Assembly (NCBI RefSeq): GCF_002078605.1
Contig: NZ_MSJR01000003.1
Location: forward strand, 282,672 to 346,671
Source of the DNA: Salegentibacter sediminis
GTDB lineage: Bacteria > Bacteroidota > Bacteroidia > Flavobacteriales > Flavobacteriaceae
DNA: 64,000 bases
Reading direction: 5' to 3'
Shown here: positions 43,347 to 52,741 of the stretch, one piece after another
Numbering within the stretch: the first letter of the stretch is position 1
Layout: each line of letters opens with the position of its first letter
Made by a program: the position numbers and the translations under genes
The notes under the pieces: generated by a model
What the model was told of the DNA's origin: nothing
Seen by the model: the letters and a program-made list of their open reading frames with translations, nothing else
The model's database searches: none

Positions 43347-46300
43347 ATGATGGAAAAATTTCCCAAACTCATTTGTGATGCCAATGAGGCGGTTGCAAGG
43401 GTGGCACATAAAACAAATGAGGTCTGTGCTATTTACCCTATTACTCCTGCTTCACCTATGGGGGAGCACGTTGATATTTTTAGCTCAAAGGGCAAAAAGA
43501 ATATTTGGAATAACATCCCCCGAATTGTGGAGATGCAAAGTGAAGGTGGTGCCGCAGGTGCTGTTCATGGCTCATTGCAGGCTGGTGCTCTTACTACTAC
43601 CTTTACTGCCTCGCAAGGGCTGTTGCTCATGATTCCTAATATGTATAAAATTGCGGGGGAGTTGCTGCCCACGGTAATTCACGTAGCCGCCAGGACCGTC
43701 GCTACTCACGCACTGTCAATTTTTGGAGATCATTCCGATGTTATGGCAGCCCGGCAAACGGGCTTTTCTATGCTTTTTGGTGGCTCTGTGCAGGAAGCGA
43801 TGGATTTTGCGCTTATCTCCCAGGTGGCAACCTTGCGTAGCCGGGTTCCGTTCATGAATATCTTTGATGGATTTAGGACCTCTCACGAAATATCCAAGAT
43901 CGATGCAATACCCGATGATATCATTAAGAAAATGATGCCGGAAGATAAGATCATGGATCATAAAAACAGGTCTCTTGATCCCGATAGCCCGGTGATAAGG
44001 GGGACTTCTCAAAACCCCGACGTTTTCTTCCAGGCCCGGGAAGCTTCTAATTTACATTATGAAAAGGTACCGGGAATAGTTCAGGAAGTAATGGACGAAT
44101 TTTATGCCCACACTGGTCGTCGATATAGTTTATATGACTATGTAGGGCATCCCGAAGCGGAAAGACTCATAATTATTATGGGCTCCGGGGAAGGCGCGGT
44201 AAAGGAGACCGTAGAAACTCTGCTTAATGATGATGAGAAAGTTGGGGCCTTATTTATAAGAATGTACAGGCCTTTCTCTATGAAGGACTTCCTGGATAAG
44301 ATTCCTGCCAGTGTTAAAAATATCGCTGTTTTAGACAGGACCAAAGAACCTGGAAGTACCGGAGAGCCTTTATATCTTGATGTGATTACTGCTTTTGCTG
44401 AAAGCGATAGAGCAATGCCAAAGATAATTGGTGGTCGTTATGGATTGTCTTCCAAAGAATTTAATCCTGCGATGGTAAAAGGTGTTTTTGATGAAATGCT
44501 AAAAGCCGAACCCAAAAACCACTTTACTATAGGTATTAATGATGATCTTAGCTTTAAGAGCTTGCTTTATAACCCTGTTTTCAAGACCAAAAAAGCAACC
44601 TTTAACTGTTTGTTCTACGGTTTAGGCTCTGATGGTACTGTTGGTGCTAATAAGAACTCTATTAAGATTATTGGAGAAACTACCGATAATTACGTTCAGG
44701 GATATTTCGTTTATGACTCCAAAAAGGCTGGGGCTCAAACCGTTTCCCACCTTCGTTTTGGCCCGGAACCAATTTCTTCCAGCTACCTTATAAATACCGC
44801 CGATTTCATTGCCTGTCATCAGTTTAATTTTATTGAAAAATATGATATCCTGAAAAAGGTAAAGAAGGGCGGAACTTTCCTTCTCAATGCTCCTTTTTCC
44901 AATGAGGAGATCTGGGATAAGCTTCCGCAGAAAATGCAGGAAGAGATTGTGGAAAATGAACTGGAATTCTATGTGGTAGATGCTACTAAAGTAGCTCACG
45001 AAGCAAAACTGGGAAAAAGAACCAATACTGTATTGCAAACCTGTTTCTTTGCTATTTCGGGAGTGTTGCCTAAAGAGGAAGCCATCCAGAAGATCAAAGA
45101 TGCTATCGTGAAATCTTACTCGCATAAAGGAGATAAGATCGTGAAGATGAATTTTGACGCGGTAGACAGCTCCCTGGCAAATCTTCAAAAAGTAGATTAT
45201 CCAAAACAAATAACAAGTACCCGTGGCCTTAAACCGATGATGACCGGAGATGCCGATCCTTTTGTGAAAGAGGTTCTCGGTAAGATCCTGGCAGGAGAGG
45301 GAGATGGCTTGCCGGTAAGTGCCTTCCCGGTAGACGGAACTTTCCCAACCGGTACCACTCAATTTGAAAAACGGGGTATCGCCGATTTCGTTCCTGTTTG
45401 GGACGGTGAAGATCTTTGTACTCAGTGTAACAAATGTGTGGCTATCTGCCCTCACGCCGCGATAAGGTCTAAGGTTGTTCCTAACGAGCAGCTGGCCGAT
45501 TCTCCGGGCACTTTTAAAGCAGTTCCTGCGAAAGGCCGTCCTTTTGATAGTAATACCGAATCCTATATCCTTCAGGTTTCGCCTGAAGATTGTACTGGTT
45601 GTGACCTTTGTGTGGCCGTTTGTCCTGCAGAAAGCAAGGAGATCGAGAACTTCAAGGCTATTAATATGCATAGCAAACTAGATGTTGCCGCAGAGCAGAA
45701 TCAGAATTGGGATTACTTCACAGAATTACCTTATTACGAGCGTTCAGAACTACAGATCACAAACCTGAAAGGTTCACAATTCCTTGAGCCATTGTTTGAG
45801 TTCTCTGGAGCTTGTTCGGGTTGTGGAGAAACGCCATATATTAAAATGCTTACCCAGTTATACGGCGATAGTATTTTGATCGCCAATGCAACTGGTTGTT
45901 CGTCAATTTATGGAGGTAACCTGCCAACCACCCCTTATAAAACCAATGAGTTTGGAAGGGGACCGGCCTGGGCTAACTCTCTTTTTGAAGACAATGCCGA
46001 ATTTGGTTTAGGTATGAAACTGGCACTTTCCAAGAAACAGGAAATCGCTGTTGATTTACTTAAAGAACTGGAACCGGTTATTGGTAAAGAGCTTGTGACT
46101 TCTATTCTGAATAATACTGAAGAAGATGAAACGCAGAAGAAACAGAAACATGCTCATATCACCGAACTTAAATCTATTTTGGAAACAATCGATACCGATG
46201 AAGCCCGAAAATTAAACCAGCTTACCCAATACTTGCGTAAAAAAGCAGTGTGGATTTTAGGGGGCGATGGTTGGGCCTATGATATTGGATACGGAGGAGT

Positions 46301-46877
46301 AGATCACGTCCTGGCTTCAGGGGAAGATATCAATATTCTGGTAATGGATACTGAGGTTTACTCAAATACCGGAGGGCAAATGTCTAAAGCGACTCCTCTG
46401 GGAGCAAGCGCTAAGTTTGCGGTATCAGGTAAAAAATCTTCTAAGAAGAGCCTGGCCTTGCAAGCGGTATCCTATCAAAATGTATATGTAGCTCAGGTTG
46501 CTATTGGTGCAAAAGATCTGCAAACGCTGAAAGCTATCGAGGAGGCAGCAGCTTATCCCGGTCCTTCTATCATTATCGCGTACTCTCATTGTGGAGAACA
46601 CGGTTATGAATTGAAACACGGGGTTACTCAACAGGAAAAAGCCGTTGAAACCGGTTACTGGCCATTGTTCAGGTTTAATCCTGCGCAACCAAAAGGTAAG
46701 AGGTTTAAACTGGATTCCAAAGCTCCAGCCGCTCCTTTAAGCGACTTTATGTACAAGGAAACCAGGTTTACCCGGGTAGCAAAGGAAAATGCCGAATTAG
46801 GTGCTGAACTTTTAAAACAGGCTCAGGAAGAAGTGGAAACCAAATGGGAAAAACTTCAACTCTTTAGAGATATGTAA
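43347..46877 (+). CDS. nifJ: Pyruvate:ferredoxin (flavodoxin) oxidoreductase
   Basis: The 1176-residue single-chain enzyme has the full domain order: alpha domain with AIYPITPASPMGEHVD near 27-42 and QGLLLMIPNMYKIAGELLP; gamma domain with FYGLGSDGTVGANKNSIK near 424; two ferredoxin motifs, CTQCNKCVAICP near 690 and CTGCDLCVAVCP near 748; and the C-terminal TPP domain with CSGCGETPYIK near 821 and GGDGWAYDIGYGG near 972. It converts pyruvate and CoA to acetyl-CoA, CO2 and reduced ferredoxin in the cytoplasm. It is in operon with the ferredoxin gene, which has FNR-like sites upstream. Confidence 0.96.
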   Translation: MMEKFPKLICDANEAVARVAHKTNEVCAIYPITPASPMGEHVDIFSSKGKKNIWNNIPRIVEMQSEGGAAGAVHGSLQAGALTTTFTASQGLLLMIPNMYKIAGELLPTVIHVAARTVATHALSIFGDHSDVMAARQTGFSMLFGGSVQEAMDFALISQVATLRSRVPFMNIFDGFRTSHEISKIDAIPDDIIKKMMPEDKIMDHKNRSLDPDSPVIRGTSQNPDVFFQAREASNLHYEKVPGIVQEVMDEFYAHTGRRYSLYDYVGHPEAERLIIIMGSGEGAVKETVETLLNDDEKVGALFIRMYRPFSMKDFLDKIPASVKNIAVLDRTKEPGSTGEPLYLDVITAFAESDRAMPKIIGGRYGLSSKEFNPAMVKGVFDEMLKAEPKNHFTIGINDDLSFKSLLYNPVFKTKKATFNCLFYGLGSDGTVGANKNSIKIIGETTDNYVQGYFVYDSKKAGAQTVSHLRFGPEPISSSYLINTADFIACHQFNFIEKYDILKKVKKGGTFLLNAPFSNEEIWDKLPQKMQEEIVENELEFYVVDATKVAHEAKLGKRTNTVLQTCFFAISGVLPKEEAIQKIKDAIVKSYSHKGDKIVKMNFDAVDSSLANLQKVDYPKQITSTRGLKPMMTGDADPFVKEVLGKILAGEGDGLPVSAFPVDGTFPTGTTQFEKRGIADFVPVWDGEDLCTQCNKCVAICPHAAIRSKVVPNEQLADSPGTFKAVPAKGRPFDSNTESYILQVSPEDCTGCDLCVAVCPAESKEIENFKAINMHSKLDVAAEQNQNWDYFTELPYYERSELQITNLKGSQFLEPLFEFSGACSGCGETPYIKMLTQLYGDSILIANATGCSSIYGGNLPTTPYKTNEFGRGPAWANSLFEDNAEFGLGMKLALSKKQEIAVDLLKELEPVIGKELVTSILNNTEEDETQKKQKHAHITELKSILETIDTDEARKLNQLTQYLRKKAVWILGGDGWAYDIGYGGVDHVLASGEDINILVMDTEVYSNTGGQMSKATPLGASAKFAVSGKKSSKKSLALQAVSYQNVYVAQVAIGAKDLQTLKAIEEAAAYPGPSIIIAYSHCGEHGYELKHGVTQQEKAVETGYWPLFRFNPAQPKGKRFKLDSKAPAAPLSDFMYKETRFTRVAKENAELGAELLKQAQEEVETKWEKLQLFRDM

Positions 46878-46924
46878 AAGAAAGATTGCCCTTTAGAAAG
46901 AATCAATATTTTAAAATCATATAA

Positions 46925-47299
46925 ATGAAAGCCAGTAACAAATTTTTTGATGAGGCTCTGGAAAAATTAAGTCAGGCAAACGACGAATTTTTCCGGCCGG
47001 AGGAGGACCTTGTAACCTATTCGGTTTGTAAGAATGCACAATTCTCCATTGAGAACTTTCTAAAGGGTTATCTTATGAAACACCAGATTAAGGTAGATGA
47101 TTGTGAAACCCTGGATTGCCTTTATGAGAAATGCTTAGACATTAATAAGAACTTTGCACAGCTGGATTTAAGTGCACTCCAGTGTAAATCCCAGGCTTTG
47201 AATACCCGGGATTGCAGTGATATGCCTAAAGTGAGCAAATGTTTAAATGCAGCCAATAACCTGGAAGCGCTTCTAAAACAGGAGCAGGTTATTGTTTGA
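46925..47299 (+). CDS. HEPN-like, cysteine-rich small protein next to nifJ
   Basis: The 124-residue all-helical protein resembles HEPN domains (FFDEALEKLSQANDEFF; YSVCKNAQFSIENFLKGYLMKH near 32-53). The HEPN ribonuclease motif R-x4-6-H is absent, so it is not expected to be a toxin, and no antitoxin-like partner is adjacent. It has seven cysteines (35, 60, 65, 70, 87, 97, 106), including a C-x4-C-x4-C run, which is unusual for the family. It lies 47 bp after nifJ and before a + strand terminator, so it is probably transcribed with nifJ. A link to PFOR redox or cluster chemistry is speculation. Confidence 0.7.
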   Translation: MKASNKFFDEALEKLSQANDEFFRPEEDLVTYSVCKNAQFSIENFLKGYLMKHQIKVDDCETLDCLYEKCLDINKNFAQLDLSALQCKSQALNTRDCSDMPKVSKCLNAANNLEALLKQEQVIV

Positions 47300-47345
47300 G
47301 TGTTGTTGATTATCTCTGACCTTTATTTTTTAAGTTTTAATTTGT

Positions 47346-47386
47346 AAGGAGCTTTTTGCCTGTGCCAGGTGGAAAGCTCCTTTTTT
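47346..47386 (+). terminator. Terminator of the ferredoxin-nifJ-HEPN operon
   Basis: AAGGAGCTTT (47346-47355) pairs with AAAGCTCCTT (47373-47382), with further partial pairing inside, and is followed by a run of T. It lies 47 bp after the HEPN-like gene stop. Confidence 0.75.
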
Positions 47387-47399
47387 CTATAAAACAAAA

Positions 47400-47426
47400 A
47401 ATCCCGCCTCTAAAAGAAGCGGGATT
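47400..47426 (-). terminator. Terminator of the groES-groEL operon
   Basis: AATCCCGC (47400-47407) pairs with GCGGGATT (47419-47426). On the - strand the stem is followed by a T-rich run (TTTTTTGTTTT). It lies 27 bp beyond the groEL stop and back to back with the preceding + strand terminator. Confidence 0.8.
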
Positions 47427-47452
47427 GATTATTTGCTTTCAGGTCTAGCCTG

Positions 47453-49135
<1,683 letters not shown>

Positions 49136-49188
49136 CTATTAATATTAATGTTTTTATTGAAAATTTCCTTTGAGGGAAAAGCGAAGGC

Positions 49189-49464
49189 TTATACTATTGC
49201 AAGTATATCATCTTCCCGCATAATAAGGTAATCCTTACCTTCCAGTTTTAGTTCGGTGCCGGCATATTTTCCATAAAGAACCATATCTCCTTCTTTTACG
49301 GTCATGTCGTGATCTTTGGTGCCTTTACCTACAGCTACTACTTTGCCGCGTTGAGGTTTTTCCTTGGCGGTTTCAGGGATATAAATTCCCGAAGCGGTTT
49401 TTGTTTCGGCTGCTGCCGGTTCAATAAGTACCCGGTCTGAAAGCGGTTTAATGTTTAGTCCCAT
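49189..49464 (-). CDS. groES: Co-chaperonin GroES (Hsp10)
   Basis: The 91-residue protein has the Hsp10 signature [42 protein letters not shown] at the N-terminus and a mobile-loop region, ending [13 protein letters not shown]. It caps the GroEL ring. It is the first gene of the groESL operon. No CIRCE inverted repeat was found upstream. Confidence 0.97.
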   Translation of the reverse strand: MGLNIKPLSDRVLIEPAAAETKTASGIYIPETAKEKPQRGKVVAVGKGTKDHDMTVKEGDMVLYGKYAGTELKLEGKDYLIMREDDILAIV

Positions 49465-49517
49465 TTTTTATAAATTTATTTTTAAGGTTAATTAACTTTT
49501 AAAGTGAATACAGCAGT

Positions 49518-49533
49518 TTCTAAAATTGTGCCA
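49518..49533 (-). promoter_or_regulatory. Sigma-54-like -24/-12 element upstream of groES
   Basis: On the - strand the bases read TGGCAC-A-ATTT-TAGAA. The -24 block TGGCAC is perfect; the -12 block TAGAA matches TTGCA at three of five positions with the correct spacing. The start would be near 49506, about 40 nt before groES. A sigma-54 activator gene lies 2 kb upstream. The weak -12 block keeps this tentative. Confidence 0.35.
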
Positions 49534-49557
49534 TCGGATAATTACTGACATATGGAA

Positions 49558-49590
49558 ATAAAAAATGCCAGCTTGTCATAAGCTGGCATT
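49558..49590 (-). terminator. Terminator after secG
   Basis: AATGCCAGCTT (49564-49574) and AAGCTGGCATT (49580-49590) form a perfect 11-bp stem with a 5-nt loop. On the - strand it is followed by TTTTTATTT. It lies 28 bp beyond the secG stop and separates the miaB-secG run from groESL. Confidence 0.88.
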
Positions 49591-49618
49591 AATTTATTTT
49601 ATGATGGTTTGCTAATCC

Positions 49619-49957
49619 CTAGTTATTGTCAGCTTCAGGGTCAACTGGTGCCTGAATTGGTGCAAGGATATTCGTTTCTATTTCTTCATCGCCTTCAAAA
49701 ACTCGTGATTCACTAATTCCGCTTCCATCCATGATCGTAATATTGGAAAGCAGGATTAAAACCAACAATAAAGTGGCCAGGGTCCAGGTACTCTTATCTA
49801 AAAAGTCGCCAGTCTTTTGAACGCCACCAACCTGTTGGCCTCCACCGCCAAAAGAAGAAGATAAACCGCCACCTTTTGGGTTTTGTACCATAATTACTAC
49901 TATCAGTAAAAAGGCTACAATAATAATTAATGCTAAAAAAATAGTGAATGTGCTCAT
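49619..49957 (-). CDS. secG: Preprotein translocase subunit SecG
   Basis: The 112-residue protein has two membrane helices with the SecG linker between them (VVIMVQNPKGGGLSSSFGGGGQQVGG near 21-46) and an acidic C-terminal tail. It is an accessory subunit of the SecYEG channel. Its ATG overlaps the TGA of the preceding gene (ATGA), so translation is probably coupled. The strong terminator follows. Confidence 0.94.
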   Translation of the reverse strand: MSTFTIFLALIIIVAFLLIVVIMVQNPKGGGLSSSFGGGGQQVGGVQKTGDFLDKSTWTLATLLLVLILLSNITIMDGSGISESRVFEGDEEIETNILAPIQAPVDPEADNN

Positions 49958-50811
49958 TCTGAAGTGTTATTATTTTCTTGTAATTTCTCTATTGCCCGAA
50001 TTTGGTCTGCAAAGAAACCACTTTTTTCGGGATTTTTCAAAATTAAAATTTTATATGCCTGTATGGCTTTAATGTAGTTTTTTTGCTCCAGGTATACTTT
50101 CGCCAAAGTCTCGGTCATCAGGGCTTCGGGGGAGGCTGTGCTACGTTCTGCCAGATTGCTTTTCCTGGTGGTTTTACCCGGTTTTATCTTTGGACTTTTG
50201 GAAATAAATTCGTCGATGAGTTCAAATTTTCTCGTGATTTCTTCTGAAGTCTTTTCCGATTCCCTTACAGGTTTTGCAGAAGTGAGTTTTAACCATTCTG
50301 AAAACGAGTGTGACTCCGATGAACTAAATTCCAATGGATCTCCGATACCAAGCTGTTCTTCAGCTGTAGCTTCATTTTTTTCTTCTTCTTTCTTAGGGCT
50401 TGTTTCCTGAAAAAGTTCGGGGTCCATCACCCGCTCCGATTCCGATTGCTTCATTTTTATCGCCTCGTCTATGGCGATGCTTCTCTTGCCAAAAACCTCC
50501 TGGGCTTCGTAAACCACTATATTTTTTAAATGTTCTTCCTGCTCTTTTATCTGTTTGGCTATCTTGTTCTGATTAAACTCAGCCGAAGTAATAAAATCAA
50601 AAAGCACACTTCTGTCTGTGGTATAAGCTGCAGTTCTTCTTAGCGCCGAATTATAGCTTAAGGCATTATGATCTTTAAGGCCTTTCAGCCTTAAAGCCCG
50701 GGCAGTTTGAAAATAGGGAGCCTCGGCCAAAATACTCTCCAGCGCCTTTGTTTGGGCTTCGGTAATTGAAGCAGGCTTTTCCAGTATTTTTATAAACTCC
50801 TGTTTTTCCAT
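49954..50811 (-). CDS. Tetratricopeptide-repeat-like cytoplasmic protein
   Basis: The 285-residue protein has an N-terminal helical region (ITEAQTKALESILAEAPYFQTARALRLKGLKD), a charged middle segment with many Lys, Glu and Ser (about 115-190), and one clear TPR pair near the C-terminus (MTETLAKVYLEQKNYIKAIQAYKILILKNPEKS). There is no signal peptide. The ATG at 50811 overlaps the lptE stop by one base (TAATG), and a TTG two codons earlier is not needed. It sits conserved-style between lptE and secG; its role is unknown. Confidence 0.75.
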   Translation of the reverse strand: MEKQEFIKILEKPASITEAQTKALESILAEAPYFQTARALRLKGLKDHNALSYNSALRRTAAYTTDRSVLFDFITSAEFNQNKIAKQIKEQEEHLKNIVVYEAQEVFGKRSIAIDEAIKMKQSESERVMDPELFQETSPKKEEEKNEATAEEQLGIGDPLEFSSSESHSFSEWLKLTSAKPVRESEKTSEEITRKFELIDEFISKSPKIKPGKTTRKSNLAERSTASPEALMTETLAKVYLEQKNYIKAIQAYKILILKNPEKSGFFADQIRAIEKLQENNNTSE

Positions 50812-51314
50812 TACCAATCGGTTAGTGCAGCGTTAAAAATATCCTGAGTTAACCTGGAATATATCTCTTCTATGGCCGTATCTAAATTTGCGCCAATAAG
50901 TTGTTGGTTGGCAGGATAATCATAATAAAATGAGAATCTGCGTTCAAAATCTTTTTCGGGTTCCAGGGTGTTATAGTACCTTACATTTACCGCAATAGTG
51001 AGGCGGTTTTGTGCGGCAGTATTATCGGCAGTGGCGGTCATTGGAGCGATATAAAAATCTATGATCTCACCCTCAAAAATTAGATCGGCGTTGTTGTTGG
51101 CCAGGTTCAGGCTGGTCTGGTTCTGTATAAGGTCTTGTAATTGCAGGGTAAAGGTCCTGTCTATGCCCGGTTCTACAAGATCGGCCGTGTTTTGAAAGTA
51201 ATTAACCTGGAAGGTTTCGGCATCGCCGGTATCGGCTCCCGTGAAAGAATACATTCCGCAGGACTGCACCACAAAAATCAGTAAAAAACTAAACAGAATC
51301 AGGCTTCTTTTCAT
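50811..51314 (-). CDS. lptE: LptE-like LPS-assembly lipoprotein
   Basis: The 167-residue protein has a lipobox (VVQSC, Cys19) followed by GMYSFTGA and a domain resembling LptE (TFTLQLQDLIQNQTSL, NADLIFEGEIIDFYIAPM). In Bacteroidota this family partners LptD in delivering lipopolysaccharide to the outer leaflet. It is placed 18 bp after the sigma-54 activator gene and overlaps the TPR gene. Confidence 0.85.
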   Translation of the reverse strand: MKRSLILFSFLLIFVVQSCGMYSFTGADTGDAETFQVNYFQNTADLVEPGIDRTFTLQLQDLIQNQTSLNLANNNADLIFEGEIIDFYIAPMTATADNTAAQNRLTIAVNVRYYNTLEPEKDFERRFSFYYDYPANQQLIGANLDTAIEEIYSRLTQDIFNAALTDW

Positions 51315-51332
51315 AATTATTTAAACTTTCTG

Positions 51333-52601
51333 TTAGAGGTTATATTGCTTGATCTTGCGGTATAGTGTACGCTCGCTTATGCCCAGTTCTTCGGCTGCTG
51401 CTTTGCGCTTGCCGCTATGGCGCTCCAAAGATTTTTTGATGAGCTCCAGTTCTTTGTCCTGAAGGGATAAGGTTTCTTCCTCCTCGATCTCCTCAGCGAA
51501 ATAATATTTGTCATTTTCAGGTTTTTGAGCCGATTTTGGACTTTGCTGCGGAATTTGTAAAACCTCAAGTTTTTCAGCAGTTAATTCTTCTGATTCGATA
51601 TCCTCCTCGTCCTCATCCCCATAAATTTTATTGATCAGGCTTTCGTTTTCATCGCGTACCTTTTCAGTGTTTCCATGCTCCATCAATTTAAGAGTTAGGC
51701 TTTTCAGATCGTTTAAATCATTTTTCATATCGAACAACACCTTATAAAGGATTTCGCGCTCATTGCTGAAATCGCCTTCCTTTTTCTTCCCGGCAATCAC
51801 CGCAGGCAGGTTGCTGCCAATGTCTGGAAGATACTCTTTGAGATTTTCAGCAGTAATGATTCGTTCCTGTTCCAGCACCGAAATTTGTTCGGCTATATTT
51901 CTTAACTGCCTGATGTTTCCACCCCATCGGTAATTTTCCAAAAGCTTTATCGCATCATCATTCAGTTTGATGGTGGGCATCTTATATTTCAAAGCAAAAT
52001 CGGAGGCGAATTTTCTAAATAAAAGATGGATATCGCCTTTTCGTTCTCTTAAAGGAGGCAGGTGAATATCTACCGTGCTCAAGCGATAATACAGATCTTC
52101 CCTGAATTTTTCTTTCTTTATGGATTCCTGCATATCTATATTAGTGGCAGCTACGATACGCACATTGGTTTTTTGGACTTTGGAAGAACCTACCTTCATA
52201 AACTCGCCATTTTCCAATACCCGAAGCAAGCGCACCTGGGTTGGCAGGGGGAGTTCCCCAACTTCATCCAGGAAAATGGTTCCTCCATCGGCAACTTCAA
52301 AATAACCGCTTCGGGTTTGAGAAGCTCCTGTAAAAGCGCCTTTTTCGTGCCCAAAAAGTTCACTGTCAATTGTTCCCTCTGGAATCGCCCCGCAATTCAC
52401 GGCGATATATTTGCCATGTTTTCTATGAGATAGCGAATGTATGATCTTGGGAATACTCTCTTTCCCAACCCCGCTTTCTCCGGTTACCAACACCGAAATA
52501 TCGGTAGGGGCAACCTGTATGGCCTTCTCGATGGCCCGGTTCAGTTTGGGATCGTCCCCAATAATACCAAACCTTTGTTTTGTTGCTTGTATAGATTCCA
52601 T
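51333..52601 (-). CDS. Sigma-54-dependent transcriptional activator without receiver domain
   Basis: The 422-residue protein starts almost directly with the AAA+ domain: Walker A GESGVGKE near 41, the sigma-54 contact loop GAFTGA near 87 and Walker B GGTIFLDEVGELP near 106. A Fis-type helix-turn-helix closes it (GKRKAAAEELGISERTLYRKIKQ). No sensory domain is present, so activity must be set by another protein or by abundance. The ATG at 52601 is preferred because the one at 52619 lies inside a dispersed palindromic repeat. Confidence 0.93.
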   Translation of the reverse strand: MESIQATKQRFGIIGDDPKLNRAIEKAIQVAPTDISVLVTGESGVGKESIPKIIHSLSHRKHGKYIAVNCGAIPEGTIDSELFGHEKGAFTGASQTRSGYFEVADGGTIFLDEVGELPLPTQVRLLRVLENGEFMKVGSSKVQKTNVRIVAATNIDMQESIKKEKFREDLYYRLSTVDIHLPPLRERKGDIHLLFRKFASDFALKYKMPTIKLNDDAIKLLENYRWGGNIRQLRNIAEQISVLEQERIITAENLKEYLPDIGSNLPAVIAGKKKEGDFSNEREILYKVLFDMKNDLNDLKSLTLKLMEHGNTEKVRDENESLINKIYGDEDEEDIESEELTAEKLEVLQIPQQSPKSAQKPENDKYYFAEEIEEEETLSLQDKELELIKKSLERHSGKRKAAAEELGISERTLYRKIKQYNL

Positions 52602-52614
52602 AATTCTAATCTCT

Positions 52615-52741
52615 GTCATTTCTGCGAAGGCGGAAATCTAATCCAATCCTTGTTATTCTTACCAGCCTGTTCTTAATTAATTTCAGTAAAGGCGGAAACT
52701 TCTTTTAATCTTCGTCATTTCCGTGAAGGCGGAAATCTAAT
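52615..52741. repeat. Three copies of a 28-bp palindromic repeat
   Basis: Copies at 52615-52642 and 52714-52741 differ at only two bases and share GTCATTTC, GAAGGCGGAAATCTAAT. A degenerate third copy lies at about 52679-52700. Each good copy folds into a hairpin (ATTTCCG with CGGAAAT around a 6-nt loop). Copy 52714-52741 overlaps the miaB stop codon. The copies fill the 135-bp space between miaB and the sigma-54 activator gene. Confidence 0.75.

Noticed and set aside
44622..45671. 349-codon open frame on the - strand
   Set aside because: It lies wholly antisense inside nifJ, has no recognisable domain and reflects the codon bias of that gene.
52615..52741. Repeats near miaB as a CRISPR array
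   Set aside because: There are only two good copies with unequal spacing, the units are palindromic and no cas gene is present.
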